Source: Calonectria ilicicola (taxonomy: Eukaryota; Ascomycota; Sordariomycetes; Hypocreales; Nectriaceae). From it: 64,000 bases of DNA. The translations under genes and the position numbers were made by a program. A model generated the notes under the pieces. It was not told where the DNA came from, did not search any database, and was given only the letters and a program-made list of their open reading frames with translations. Within the stretch, counting starts at the first letter, position 1; every line of letters starts with the position of its first letter. Below, piece after piece: positions 1 through 11,628 of this stretch. The stretch is from positions 4,960,001 through 5,024,000 of the forward strand of contig CP085830.1 in NCBI GenBank assembly GCA_020809705.1, in the 5' to 3' direction.

Positions 1-3000
1 CTAAAGTTTATTAATTACTTAAGGATTAATATAATTTTATTTAATTTTATTATTTATTATAATATTATATTATTCTTTTTTATTTTTTATTTTTATTTTT
101 AATTATTATTAAGATTACTTTTTAATAATTAAATATAAAGCTTTTTAAAAAGTTCTTTTAATAATTTTATAGATTATCTTTTTTATTATTTTTTTATAAG
201 GGGTATTAATTATTTTTTATTTTTATTTAATACTAGATTATTATTTTATTTATTATACATATATTATATTTAAGATTTTAATATTTATTTTATAATAATT
301 TATTATAATTAAAGAACTTAAGCTTACCTAATTCTAGTATAATGAACTAATAGTAGGGGTTCCTTTCTATTACTTTATATTAATTAAAGTTCTTTTTATA
401 AATATAATAAATAATTATATCTTTTATTTTAATAAAAAAGTATATTATATATTATTTTTATTTTATATATATAAAGCAATTATAATTATAATAGCTTACT
501 TATAAAATATTCTTGTTTTTTTATATTTTATATTTAATTTAGGGTTATTTTCTTTATATTAAATAGATTAAAGATTAAGATTTTTTAATTATTATTTACT
601 TTAGGCTAATAAGAAGATCTTATTTCTATCCTATAATAATTCTTTAATTTATTAGATTATTCTTTCTATATTAATTATCTATTTCTTTTTCCTATTTTTA
701 TTATAGGTATAGATATTCTATTAGATTAAAGGTTTATTAATATAGATATCTAGTATAAATATTAGGATTTTAATTTCCTTAGCCTTTTTTAATTATTTAT
801 ATAATAAATAAACTTCTTCTTCTTTTCTAATTAATTATACTTTTCTAATAGTTTTATTAATTTCTTATTATAAAGCAAGTTTTACTTTTTAAAGTTTATA
901 GTTTTCTTTTTATTATTTAATAATAAAAGTAGGTTTATATTTAGTAATTATAATAAAGGTAGTTTTTCTTATAATATTATTTTTTCCTTTTAGTATAAAG
1001 GTTTATTCCTTTTAAGTTTTATTAATAGATCTTTTAATAATATTGAATTACTTTCTTTTTTAAATAAACTTAAATTAATTTTTTATTTTTAAAAAGTAAT
1101 ATTTAAAAGATTTATATTCTTTCTTTTTATAATTAAAATATATAATCTTTAATTTATTTTTTTATTAGATTATATCTAGTTTTATAGATTTTAAATAGGT
1201 TCTATATATTATACTTTTAGTTTATTTAGCACTAATATTAATAAATTAGGTTTTATACTTTTAATTTTTTTATTATTTTTATTTAAATTATTAATTATTA
1301 ATTTATATTATATAAGTTATATATTTAAAGAATTTTATAAAAAGATTTAAGAATTAATATATTTTATTTTAGATAGTTTTTTTAAATTATTTATAAAATT
1401 TATTAATTATTATTTCTTTTATTTAATTAAATTTAATTGTATAATATTAAAAATTAAAAAGAAAATTATTATAAGATCCTTTTTAAAATAACCTACTTAA
1501 TTCTTTTAGAGTAATTTATTTTTTATTAATTATTTTAAATTAAATTTAAAATTCTTTTTTAAAATTATTAAAAGAGTTAAAAAGTTTTTAGATAATATTA
1601 TTAATTTTATTTTATAATATAATAATAAAAATTTTAAAATATTTAAATATAATTCTTAATACTTTTCTCTTTAATTATTTTATAATATATTAGACTTTTA
1701 ATTTTTTATTTTATTTAAATATTAAAAAATAAAGAGATTAATAACTCTTAACCTATATAAGTTATTTATATAAGGTAGTAATATCTTCTTCTTATATAGA
1801 TAATTTTTTAGACTTAATTATTTCTTTAAAGTCTTTATTATAAGTAGTAAAGTTGCTAAGTTCTTATAAGTATTATTAATAATTTTAAATTATATTTACT
1901 TATTATTACCTTAAAATATTTTAGTATTTTTAAGATTTTAAATATTATTTACTTTATTAAACCTTTATTATAAGAACTTATATTAAATAGTAAATTAATT
2001 AAATAATTTATTTAATTTTTAATTTTCTTATTTAAGTTTTTAATAATATCTTTTATTTAGATTATCTTTTTTATTATTAATTTCTTTAAAGATTTCTATT
2101 CTAAAATCCTTATTATAATCTATAAATATATTTTATTAAAATTAATTCTAAAATAAACTAATAAAGATACTTAAGATTAAAGTAGATATATTAATAATAT
2201 TATTTAATTAAAGATATAAGTAATTAACTGAATAAGAGCTTTTAATATATAATAATCTAATTCATTTTTTAATTAAATAAATTAATTAAAGTAAAGGATT
2301 AATATTAATAAAATAATTAAGTATATTATAATAATAAAATAATTATAATATTATATTAAGTAATAATTAATTATAATTAAAGTAATCAAGTTATATCAAA
2401 AGCTAGTTAATATTAGTTATAAGGGCAGATTCTAATCTATCTATATACTATTACCTAATAAGCACTTACTATATTAGTTCTATCTAATATATTAGTAATT
2501 GAGATAGTAATTATAAGGTAATTACCAATATTATAAATAATTACTTATAAGTACTTTTTTATTAGTTGGTATGGGGCTATAGGGTAAGTGAATATAGATT
2601 CTGCTATTATTGACCGCCTAGGCGTGTTATGGGTCATAATATATATACTTATTATATATATTATTTCTTCTTACTAAGGAAAATTAATATTAAAGTGGTG
2701 TGTTATAAAATATATTAAATTTCTTTTCTAATAAAATATACAAGACTTTTATTTTAGTATTCCTTTTAAACTCTAATTTCTTTAAAGTAATATACCTAGC
2801 CCTTTAATTAATCTAGGCTTTTAATTAGTTTTATTAATTTTAGTTATAATAAAGAGTAGCTTATTAAGCTACTAATGGTTTTTTTAGAGTTTTTTAAGAA
2901 ATTTAATCTTTTAATAATATAATTAGATATTTATATTTAATTTTATTAATAAAAATTAAAGAAGCTTTAATTAATTATTAATAAAATTTATTATTTTTTA

Positions 3001-3573
3001 AATTATTTTAAAATATATATATAAGATTTAACTTTAAGAATCTTATAATTTAATATTATAAATTATATTATTATTTATTAATATAAAAAAAGTAGATTAT
3101 TATTTTAAAATAATTATATAATTTATATATTAATTTTATAAAAATATAATTAAATAAATTTTATTTTTTTTTAAATTATTTAAATATAAGATTTAAATAT
3201 ATTTTTTATATTAATAAATTTAAAAATTCCGATTTTTTTTAATAATTATTAATTAAAAAATATCTCTTAAAATAAAATTCTATATACACTAACCTTTATA
3301 TACATACTAAAAAAAACCCTAAAATAGCAAGATTTTAAGTTAAGAGAATATTTTTATCAAGTTAATTTAACCTAATAAAAGGGCTAGATAGAATAACTTA
3401 ATCCACTAATTAAAAGGCTAAGGATAAGAATAGCTAACAGAGATATAACAGGGATAGTAGGTATAAAACAAGGCGGACAACCTTAAAGAACATTTTTCAT
3501 ACTAAAAAACAATTATACCTAAATAACATTCTAGTATTTTTTAGTAAGTCTAAAGGTCAAAGTTCATACTCCC
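1..3573. repeat. AT-rich, RIP-like block (left), no intact gene
   Basis: The block is almost entirely A and T with many TA dinucleotides and hardly any CG. All six frames are full of stops, which is the usual result of repeat-induced point mutation on old transposons. No conserved transposon protein could be read with confidence. A less mutated stretch lies near 2560-2650. The part from about 3290 to 3550 is also less mutated and contains a CATACTAAAAAAAACCCT string that recurs near 10075, so this end probably carries a relic of the same dispersed repeat. The change to normal composition comes abruptly near 3560, just downstream of the P450 stop codon. Confidence 0.8.
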
Positions 3574-5830
3574 CTATATATAATTAGCAAAAAACCAGCT
3601 TTCATGTATAGGTGTACATATAAAACTCACACCTGCTTTCCATTCCGCTATCTCCTTCTCCCATGCCTTATCTATCAAAGCTTTCCTATCATCTCTAACC
3701 TTAAGGCGCACCGGAAAGTCAGGTCCCGGGATACCAGGTAGAAAGCCCTCCATATAGTCATCCGATTTTACTGGAAGTGAGGTACCAGGCTTAATCTTAA
3801 TCTCAAATGCCCACAGAATGCGCATAATAGCAACGGCAAACGACCGGTCAGCCAACTGTACACCAGGGCCTGAGAAAAGTAATATTAGCGTCCAATGATA
3901 CTTTTAAAGAACTGAATGAATTCATTCACATACAGAGGCGACGTCCTACACCAAATGCGAAATGATCTCGTTTTGTGTTGTCGGGGTAATTGCCTGATTG
4001 CTGGGACTACGTCATATGTGAGAAACCTCTAACAATTAATGTGCTCAAAGAGGTCGCTTACCGATGAAACATCACCATCCCAACGTTCAGGCCTGAAAAC
4101 ATCAGGATCAGGGTGGCGCTTCGGGTCTCGACCAATGGCCCTAATGTGATCTGTAGTTAGTCATGTAGAGGTTATCAGAATTGACTTGCAGGTGAACTTT
4201 ACCAGATATTCGGCCGAACAATGGAGTTAGCCGGAATTACATAGCCATTATAAGCAATGTCAATAGTAGTGCGATGTCCAAGGCCATTTCCTACAGGTGG
4301 ACGCATACGCCATATTTCCTTCATTAAATATCTTACATAAGGTATATGCTCAAGGTCTTCCCAGACTGGTAATCGATCGCCAACTGCTTTATCTAGAATA
4401 TATTAGATAAGATCTTAGGGGAGAGGATAAAGTTAGTAGATTAGTTACTTATTAAATTCCTAGCTTTCTCCTGGATCTCAGGATTTAACATCATCTGTTC
4501 TAAAAATACCCAGGTGCTTATACGGCTCTAGAAGTTGAAAATTAATTGGTGTATTAACCTTGGAGATTGCACTTACTGTATCGGAAGCAGCAGCAACGAG
4601 CTTTAGCGAGACATAGGCTGCCTCGGAATGACTCATGCCCGATTTGTCTATGCCTGAAAATACGCGAGTTAGGAAAGAATCCGGGGCTGACCCTGAATCG
4701 AAGATGTCCTTGGCATACTGGACAACTAGTTAGCCTTTAAATCCCATCAATTAAAGATTGTGGTTCGTACCGCCAAACGTGTCTCCACAAATTTAACATC
4801 AGACTTGAACCTCCAAATTCCCTTTCTTGCCCAGGGTTTAAGGGATAATGGAAGATAGTCAAGCCAAGTGAATATATCAGCAAGGTAATAACCAGAAATT
4901 GTCGCTACAGGTGTTTTAATTAGCACATCGTACATATAAATCTAGACTTTTAGAGTAAACTTGCAGGTGATCTCGTGTACACCACTTTCTAATATGAATA
5001 CATTAGCTCACATTTAGTTCTAAAATCTTCTACTTACACATACCAAAAATATACTTTAATGCTTTACTTTTGGTATTCGGCACCTAGCTATTGTTTAGAT
5101 AAGAACCTTTTAATATAATATCATATAACCTATATTTACCTCTAGACCAAAGAGTTGGGATGTAAAGGTACTATAGACATAGCGACCCACATGATCGAAT
5201 AAATCCGTTTGTTTCTCTGTTCCCGCATTTGGGTCGCTTGCCACTTCATATAGAAACTTTAGCGTCTCATGGTAGAGAAAAGGCAATCCATTGTTAATCC
5301 GCTGTGGGCTGGTCAAATTCTGAAAAGCTACCTTTCTTTGTAGCTGTATTTTATAGCTGATTAGTTTTGCCTCGGTGTTTTTGATTCTCTTCTTTTTGTT
5401 GAATCAGTCATTTTGGGGCACTCACCTTCCATCTCGGGTTGCTCGCATCCAAAAGATCCATGCTTTGGTGGTTTGTAATATATTTCTGGCCAACATGCCA
5501 GAAAGGACGTTCTGAAGTATGCGCGGCGTTGGTAGTAAAAACAACTTGGCAAGCACGATCGGAATTGATGATATACTCACTGGTGGGCCCAAGAACAAGT
5601 CGCATAATCTCACCCTGCTCCTGGGCCCAGGCAGTCATTTTTTTATGCAATAGCCCTCCAGCTTTCAAAACATCCGGTAGATTTCCCAAAATTGGGTATC
5701 CCTTTGGGCTAGGCGGGAGATTCTTCTTTGGGGGCTCATTGAAAGTCAACCTAAGAAGCACAAGGATTCCCAGGGCGACTAATGTCCATATAACCATGCT
5801 GGGACTGTCTGGAATTAATGAGAAAATCAT
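3574..5830 (-). CDS. Cytochrome P450 monooxygenase, ten exons, one doubtful splice
   Basis: Haem-thiolate monooxygenase of unassigned CYP family, expected in the ER membrane. Proposed exons: 5830-5426, 5319-5140, 5083-5044, 4941-4771, 4717-4577, 4527-4449, 4392-4203, 4140-4062, 4000-3934, 3869-3574, giving about 548 residues, normal for a fungal P450. The N-terminus has a membrane helix followed by a proline-rich hinge (LPPSPKGYPILGN). Later exons give a PERW segment and, across the last intron, the haem loop FAFGVGRRLCPG with its cysteine ligand. The start was taken at MIFSLI because the hydrophobic anchor begins there. All joints keep phase except exon 3 to exon 4, which is off by one base; an in-frame TAG just upstream of exon 4 prevents extension. 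This may be a small lesion or a misread micro-exon. The gene ends a few bases from the RIP block. Confidence 0.85.
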
Positions 5831-8293
5831 TTTAGGACAGTTGTGAATTTTTAGCCTTTGAATAGAGTCCTCAAAATAGACGATCAATATGTAAGCAATT
5901 TTCCAATGGAGCAGATTTGAGAAGAAGCAGATGAGTTTTACCAGTGATAGGATGTGACTTGATGAGGTAGATATGTCTAGCCCTGAAACAGAAGGGTGCC
6001 AAATACGAAAGTAATCTAATGTTATGTAGAAAATGGAATCACGAGCTTGCTACCGGTCTCATCGCATGATTTCTCAACAAAGACTGGCAAACCTTTACCG
6101 AACTCTCTATCTGATCTCGGTTCAGCTAACTTCGACGGTGATTGTTGGCTCCAGAATTGTCTTCATGCGGACACTATCGGGCCCGTCGGACTAAGCCCAT
6201 CATCAGTCCAGTAGCGCTTCGGTATTTCGGATTCCGGCCGGTGCATTGCTTGCATCGACGGGACAAGGTGGAGGTATCCACTTTATGCTTCGGATGCTGA
6301 GGGCGATATCTGGGAAACTTTAGTCCGTATTGACTGAGGTACCAACCTGCGGTAATAGATGTTATGTTACTTTAATCCTTGTAGCATGTTAAAATTCTGT
6401 GCACTTGCGCTCGTAGAACTGGATGCTAAAGTCAAGTTAGGGAGCCTGAGGATATGTAAGTGATTCAATGCATCCTTGAGATGTCTAGTTACCATTCAAT
6501 AATCAAATCAATTCGATAAACTGACTTCTAGATTTCTATCATGCGGATTTCTCATGACCTTCCCTCAGCTACAAAAACATTTATGATAAAATGAGATGAA
6601 CCTATATGTAAATATATCTTGTTTTTTTTATATGTGTCTCCCGCAAATGCTTCCCACTCTGGATACACCTAGGTGCCACATATACATAAGCGCCGTTAGT
6701 GGAACCTTGAATTCTGTAGATTTGCAGAGCATTGTAAACAAAAGACAGAATTTTAAGAGACTCTGGGTCAAAAATAATGAACCAGGCAGCATGGTCTTGG
6801 TGAGTGCTTTTTAGGATTTTGAAACCATGTAGCCTCTTAAGAGGTTTTGATCTTTTGCCGTTACAAAGTGAGAAAATGATAAGATGAGAGTGGCTGAAAA
6901 AGGGAATAAAGAGAATGGTAGTAGACTCTACAACGGAAACTATAAGAAAAACCAAAAACTAAATCCATAAACCCATCCAACGAATGTATTAAGATTAGGC
7001 AACAGTCAACTGCCGCCGTTTTTGGCAGCAACAAGATGTGTTATCTACAGAATTTCCGGCACGTTAGATTCTCATCAGTTTACTGTAAGAAATACTTCGA
7101 GTCTGGGAGGAACTATTGAATGTGAGAATAATTCCTTTTTGGAGAAGCGTTGGAAGTGGAGCGTTTGCCGTAGTACCGGCGCATTTGGAAGATTATCGAC
7201 AATTTCATAATTGCCAACCCCTCTGTGCCAGCCAAGGCCGAGATTCTGCACACTGACCAACCACAAGGCGGAGCCCTCTAGAAAACGTCTTTGCCCTTCA
7301 TGTTCCATATGCCACTCGAGTGGAGAACATCTTCAATCACATGAGTATGAGAGTGCGCGATGTGTTTTTGTGGATTTCTACTTATATTCTTCGTATTGTT
7401 TACGACGCCACATTGATAGGTTCTCATTCCAATCTTGTACTTTTCAAAGCGAACACTATACGTTCTGCCGTAGCTTGACCAGTAAATCGAACATCGCACG
7501 AGCCCTTGCTCTGGCACTGTTTCCTTGGTATTGCTCTCAAGACAACTGTCCTTAAACGGGTTTTTTTGGCACTTTTAAATGCGGATTCTTGAAAGGGACG
7601 TCGAGAATATTGCGAATGGCTCTGAGGTGGTGACTACTGGTCTTGCTATGGTGTACCGGAATTGCTACCCTTTCTTTCGTCTAGCGACTTGAAGTTTTTT
7701 TGATGACGTTTTTCCTGGTATCGCCTAGCAGTTTATTGCTGCAAAAGAGCTTGACCAAGCGATTGACATGAATACGAATCATTTACATCCAAAATCAATT
7801 AATTTGGACGCTGGGGTCTGCTAGAATATTCTCTTCACTGACTTCATCGTCGGTTAAGCCATACTATTAGGTCTCGACTCTGTTCCAAATCTCACTCTAC
7901 CCTGGCCCCTTTCATATTACCATGATCATTTGGGGATCGATGTTGACCCCATTCCCAAGAGTCTTAGTTGAAGATCGGCGAGAGGTCCGAGTCCGGCCTC
8001 TTGGCAGATTCCGTTCCGTTGCACAGAGTGAAACTCAACCGGATACCGAAAACCCGTGGCTCAAATTTAATTTGCGGGGCTGGAAAATAGGCTGACTCAA
8101 GGCCAATTGCCGCCCAGACTCGCTAACTTCGGCCCGGCGGATTATGTGCGGGCAACGCTAACGGCAGCATGGAGACAACCACTGGTACAGAAAGCAATGA
8201 TTAATATTATACGCAATTAAAAGCTCGAGGCAAGATATCATTCTTAGACGAATTGTTTCGATTCTTGCCATCTCCAACTGGCTTGTATACACA
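5831..8293. other. Non-AT-rich spacer upstream of the P450
   Basis: Composition is normal but no conserved protein is recognisable. The part next to 5830 should hold the P450 promoter. Short frames on both strands around 6600-7550 have no family features except the weak small-protein candidate described separately. No tRNA or rRNA was seen. Confidence 0.6.
7075..7560 (-). CDS. Possible small cysteine-containing protein or fragment
   Basis: Two overlapping minus-strand frames could be pieces of one spliced gene. The upstream piece (about 7560-7420) reads a cysteine-containing segment that includes VPEQGLVRCSIYWSSYGRTY and ends with KIGMRTYQCG. It is followed by a possible GTAAAC donor near 7405. 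The downstream piece (to 7075) is a 77-codon frame. No signal peptide or start exon was found and the family is not recognised. This could equally be chance ORFs in intergenic DNA. Confidence 0.2.
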
Positions 8294-8581
8294 GTGCCCC
8301 CGTCTGGCACGGGCCTCTTGACGGTCTGCATAGTTATGAATAGCAGTGTTCAACTGATTGTGGGGTACGTCATCCGGACTTTCAGACGTAGCGAATCATC
8401 AAAGAATCGCCCACCAGGACCCAAGCGATTGTCATTAGCAGTATTGTTGATATTATGGAATCCACTAGAACAAAACGACTCCACTCATTCTTGTTGTTGG
8501 GGGGCCGGGAGACCAGGCAATGTGCCGGTCCGTTTCTGCATTGAAGAAAAGGACTCTGCCAATACCGCCCTATGTGACTAA
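8294..8581 (+). pseudogene. Possible N-terminal remnant of a second P450
   Basis: The frame starts with a short hydrophobic stretch, then arginine-rich residues and the hinge-like string RPPGPKRL, the arrangement found at the N-terminus of P450s. The expected continuation (a GN or GS pair) is not in the same frame; a shifted frame reads IVDIMES. No other P450 exon follows, because the DNA turns into the AT-rich block after about 8950. I read it as a broken fragment; chance resemblance is possible. Confidence 0.25.
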
Positions 8582-9300
8582 TAACGGAAGTGGTCCAATT
8601 TATGGGTCGACAGGTGGTATCAAAACTAGCGCTACTTACGAAACTACGTAATAAAATAGGGCCTAGTTTCTATTATTAGGCTAAGCAGTCCCCAAAACAC
8701 AAGCCCAATAGTTTAGGTCTCAAGAAAAAGCCTAGAAATGGGACCTATTCCCTCGAAAAATGTTGCCCAGTGTAAAGGGCTTAGGCTTTAGCTTGTGCCT
8801 ATTTATAATGAGCTTATAGTTCTAGGTAGACTTAAATGCATTTTACTACATATTAATATATGATTATTATAAAAACTTTTGGTAAATCGTGGGCTCTAAC
8901 CTAGAGGGAGCTCCAAAGCTATAACAATAGCAGATATAATTAAGTTTGGCCATATGATTCACCTAACTAAAATATAATTAATTTTATAATAAGATTACTT
9001 TTATAAAAACTTAAATAATTATATTTAAGATAGTTTTTTTTATTAAAATTATAAATCTTAATATATATTTTTTATTATTTTTAATATAATATTATTTAAA
9101 TATTATATTTTTTATAATTAAAATTATTTATTTATTAAAAAATATATTAATAAAATTTTTTATATATAATTATTTTTTATATTATATATTAAATATTAAT
9201 TAAAATTTATTAAAAATAAATTAAATATAAATTTTAAAATTAATTTTATAATTTATTAAAAAATAAAATTTATTATATATAAATTTTAAATATTTTATAT
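8582..9300. other. Transition from normal to RIP-mutated DNA
   Basis: Composition falls from normal to extreme AT between about 8640 and 8990. The stretch 8640-8830 contains GGCCTAG- and GGCTTAGGC-like strings that may be the edge of a mobile element, but no clear terminal repeat or target duplication could be fixed. There is no gene. Confidence 0.5.
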
Positions 9301-9620
9301 TTTTATTAATAATTTTAATATAAATAATTAAAAATTTATTAAAAAAAAATATTAAATTTTAAAAAAAATAATATAAAAATATAATAAATTTGAATTTAAA
9401 AATTAATAATAAATATTATTAATAATAAATATAAAAAATAAATAAATAAAATTTAAAAAAAATAAGGTTTATTTATAAAGATTAAAAGAGATAATAAATA
9501 GACCTTATATAATTAAATTCTAAGATTAAGGAAAAAGAAGAGCTAGATAGTACCTATCTAAGTAATTAAAAGTACTTTTTTTTATTTAATATTTAGTAAA
9601 AATATCTTTTATATAGTTAT
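9300..9620 (+). repeat. Dispersed AT-rich repeat R, copy 1
   Basis: The sequence around 9480-9610 (AAGGTTTATTTATAAAGATT, then AGCTAGATAGTACCTATCTA) recurs in inverse orientation near 31260-31480 and 31845-31960, and in direct orientation near 32780-32890. A further inverse copy is split by the second Gypsy element (22.5/30.4 kb). All copies are heavily AT-mutated. No coding frame was seen, so this may be a non-autonomous element or part of a larger one. Confidence 0.6.
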
Positions 9621-10360
9621 TTTCTTCATCTTAGGAAAGAAAGATACTAACAAGATCACAGGACCTAAAGGCACATCTTATAATAAACTTTCAGATCTTG
9701 CTACGAAAAGGAGCCTATTAGGGCTCTTTTTCCTAGTGGGTTGAAGCAGCTAAATCAAGTAAATCTGGGTGATAAAATTGATATATAAAAGATGCTTGTT
9801 TTTTTCTAGAAAAGAGGGAAAACAGGGCCTGTTTTATAGAGCTAAGTGACCGGACTAGTCATGTGACTAGTCACATGACTAGGAAATCCTCTATTTCCCT
9901 TGTCCAGTTTTCCACGTAACAGATCTATTAATATAATTACCCTTATACTAACTCTAAAACCTAAAAGCAATATAAAATAAAAAGACTTTAATAACTAAAA
10001 ACCTTATATAATAAAAAGAAGAATTTTCAGCCAGGAATATAATAATATATACTTAAATAAATCTCTCTTAAACATATACTAAAAAAAACCCTTAAATATA
10101 TACCCTTAAATATATATATATATAACCAAGATATTCTATAAATAATATATTATTTATACTAATAATAACCTTTTAAAAATTGAATTTATAGCTTAATATA
10201 TTTATTAAGAGATTTAAGCTAATAATATTAATTTAAATATAAATGAATAAAAATATCTATTAAAACTTAACGAAGAAGTTAAAAAGGCTTAATAATAAGA
10301 TAATATAAAAGATAAGATTAAGATTAAACTAATTCTTTGGGAATATTTAATAAAAATATA
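9610..10360 (-). repeat. Dispersed repeat S (LTR-like), copy 1, inverted
   Basis: Read on the minus strand, this region matches 16500-17075: both contain TTTATTTAAGTATATATTA, a CTTCTTTTTATTATATAAGG-like string and, at the far end, the segment TGCCTTTAGGTCC..GTGA followed by AAGAAAATAACTATAT. Copy 1 has an extra stretch at about 9690-9950 that copy 2 lacks, and this stretch includes a perfect 28-base palindrome. The repeat is less mutated than its surroundings at 9620-9930, which suggests a younger age or weaker RIP. Confidence 0.65.
9855..9882. repeat. Perfect 28-base palindrome
   Basis: The left half is CTAGTCATGTGACT and the right half is its exact reverse complement with no spacer. It lies in the part of repeat copy 1 that is missing from copy 2. 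It could extrude a hairpin or form a symmetric protein site; its function is unknown. Confidence 0.85.
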
Positions 10361-10374
10361 ATTATTAATTATAA

Positions 10375-10605
10375 AGAATATAATATTTAAATAATATTAT
10401 ATTAAAGATAATAAAGAATATATATTAAGATTTATAATTTTAATAAAAAGAATTATTTTAAATATAATTATTTAAATTTTATAAAAATAATTTTATTATA
10501 AAGTTAATTATATTTTAATTAAATAAATTAAATTTAATTATATTTATTATTATTATAATTTTAAAGCTCTCTTTAAGTTAGAGCTTATAATTTACTAAAA
10601 TAATA
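10375..10605. repeat. AT-rich repeat block, also at 30.9 and 32.3 kb
   Basis: The block runs from the string TATTTAAATAATATTATATT to GAGCTTATAATTTAC and recurs with few changes at about 30900-31140 and 32330-32550, with a shorter piece near 31740. No reading frame survives. It is probably part of the same repeat family that flanks the Gypsy elements. Confidence 0.6.
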
Positions 10606-11354
10606 TTAATTAAAATAAAAAATTATAAAAGAATATATTAATTAAAAAAAATTATAAAAAAAAATATAGATAATTTATAATAATTTTAAAAATAAAATCT
10701 TTAAAAAAAACATTATATTACAATTTAAATTAATTTATTTAAAAATTAAATTATAATATTAATAAAAGCTTAAATAAAATTTATTTTTATTTTTAATATA
10801 TTTAAAAATAATTGAATTTTTAAATTAATTATAAAATATAATTTAAAATAAATAATTTTAATATTAAAATATTATTTATTTTAAAAATTTATTTAAAATC
10901 TTTAAAAATTATAATTATTAAAACTTAATTTAATTCTTAATATAATTTAATTATCTTTAATTAATTTACTTAATTAATTAATTTATTATTAAATATAATA
11001 ATCTTCCTTTATTACTTAAACTAGTATACTTAATTTTATTTAAAAATACAAATTATTATAATATTATCCTTTAATTAGTCTTTAATATTTATTAAGGTTA
11101 TAAGGTATATTATAAGATAAATTTAAAGGCTTTCTATTTAAGTATACTTATATAATATATTACTACTTTTACTTAAGACTACTTAAAGTTACTTATAGTT
11201 ACTTAAGTATATAGTTATAATAGTTAATTTACTTTTATTATTTATAAATAATAAATAATTATTTTTAAAAATAAATAATTTTTAATTTTTAATATTTATT
11301 TTATTATTAATTTTTAATTATTTTATTATTAATTTTTTATTATTTTACTATTAT

Positions 11355-11628
11355 TATTATAACTCTTCTCTAGATACATTAGACCAACAAGTCACATGTA
11401 GCTTTCAACCTTCTATAAATAAAAGCTACCTAATAATATAGAGAAAATAAGTAATATTTAATCTTATATTATAAGACCTATCTTTCTATATTATAAGATA
11501 AAATACTATATCTAATCTTCTATTAGTTAATATTAACTTATTATATTAAAGATCTTATTATTTTATTTAATTACTTATCTCTAGTTAGAACCTATATATT
11601 AAATACTAACTGTATTTAGAAGTATAAT
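11355..11628 (+). repeat. 5' LTR of Gypsy element 1
   Basis: It pairs with 21498-21771 at a constant offset of about 10142 bases. Shared landmarks are CTTCTCTA at the start, TAGCTTT.AACCTTCTATAA in the middle and AGAACCTAT near the end. This copy has more C-to-T changes than the 3' copy. Confidence 0.8.

Noticed and set aside
1..3300. Attempt to read a transposase or reverse transcriptase in the left AT block
   Set aside because: Conceptual translations on the minus strand around 600-1000 gave Lys/Ile-rich frames, but no catalytic motif could be placed with confidence.
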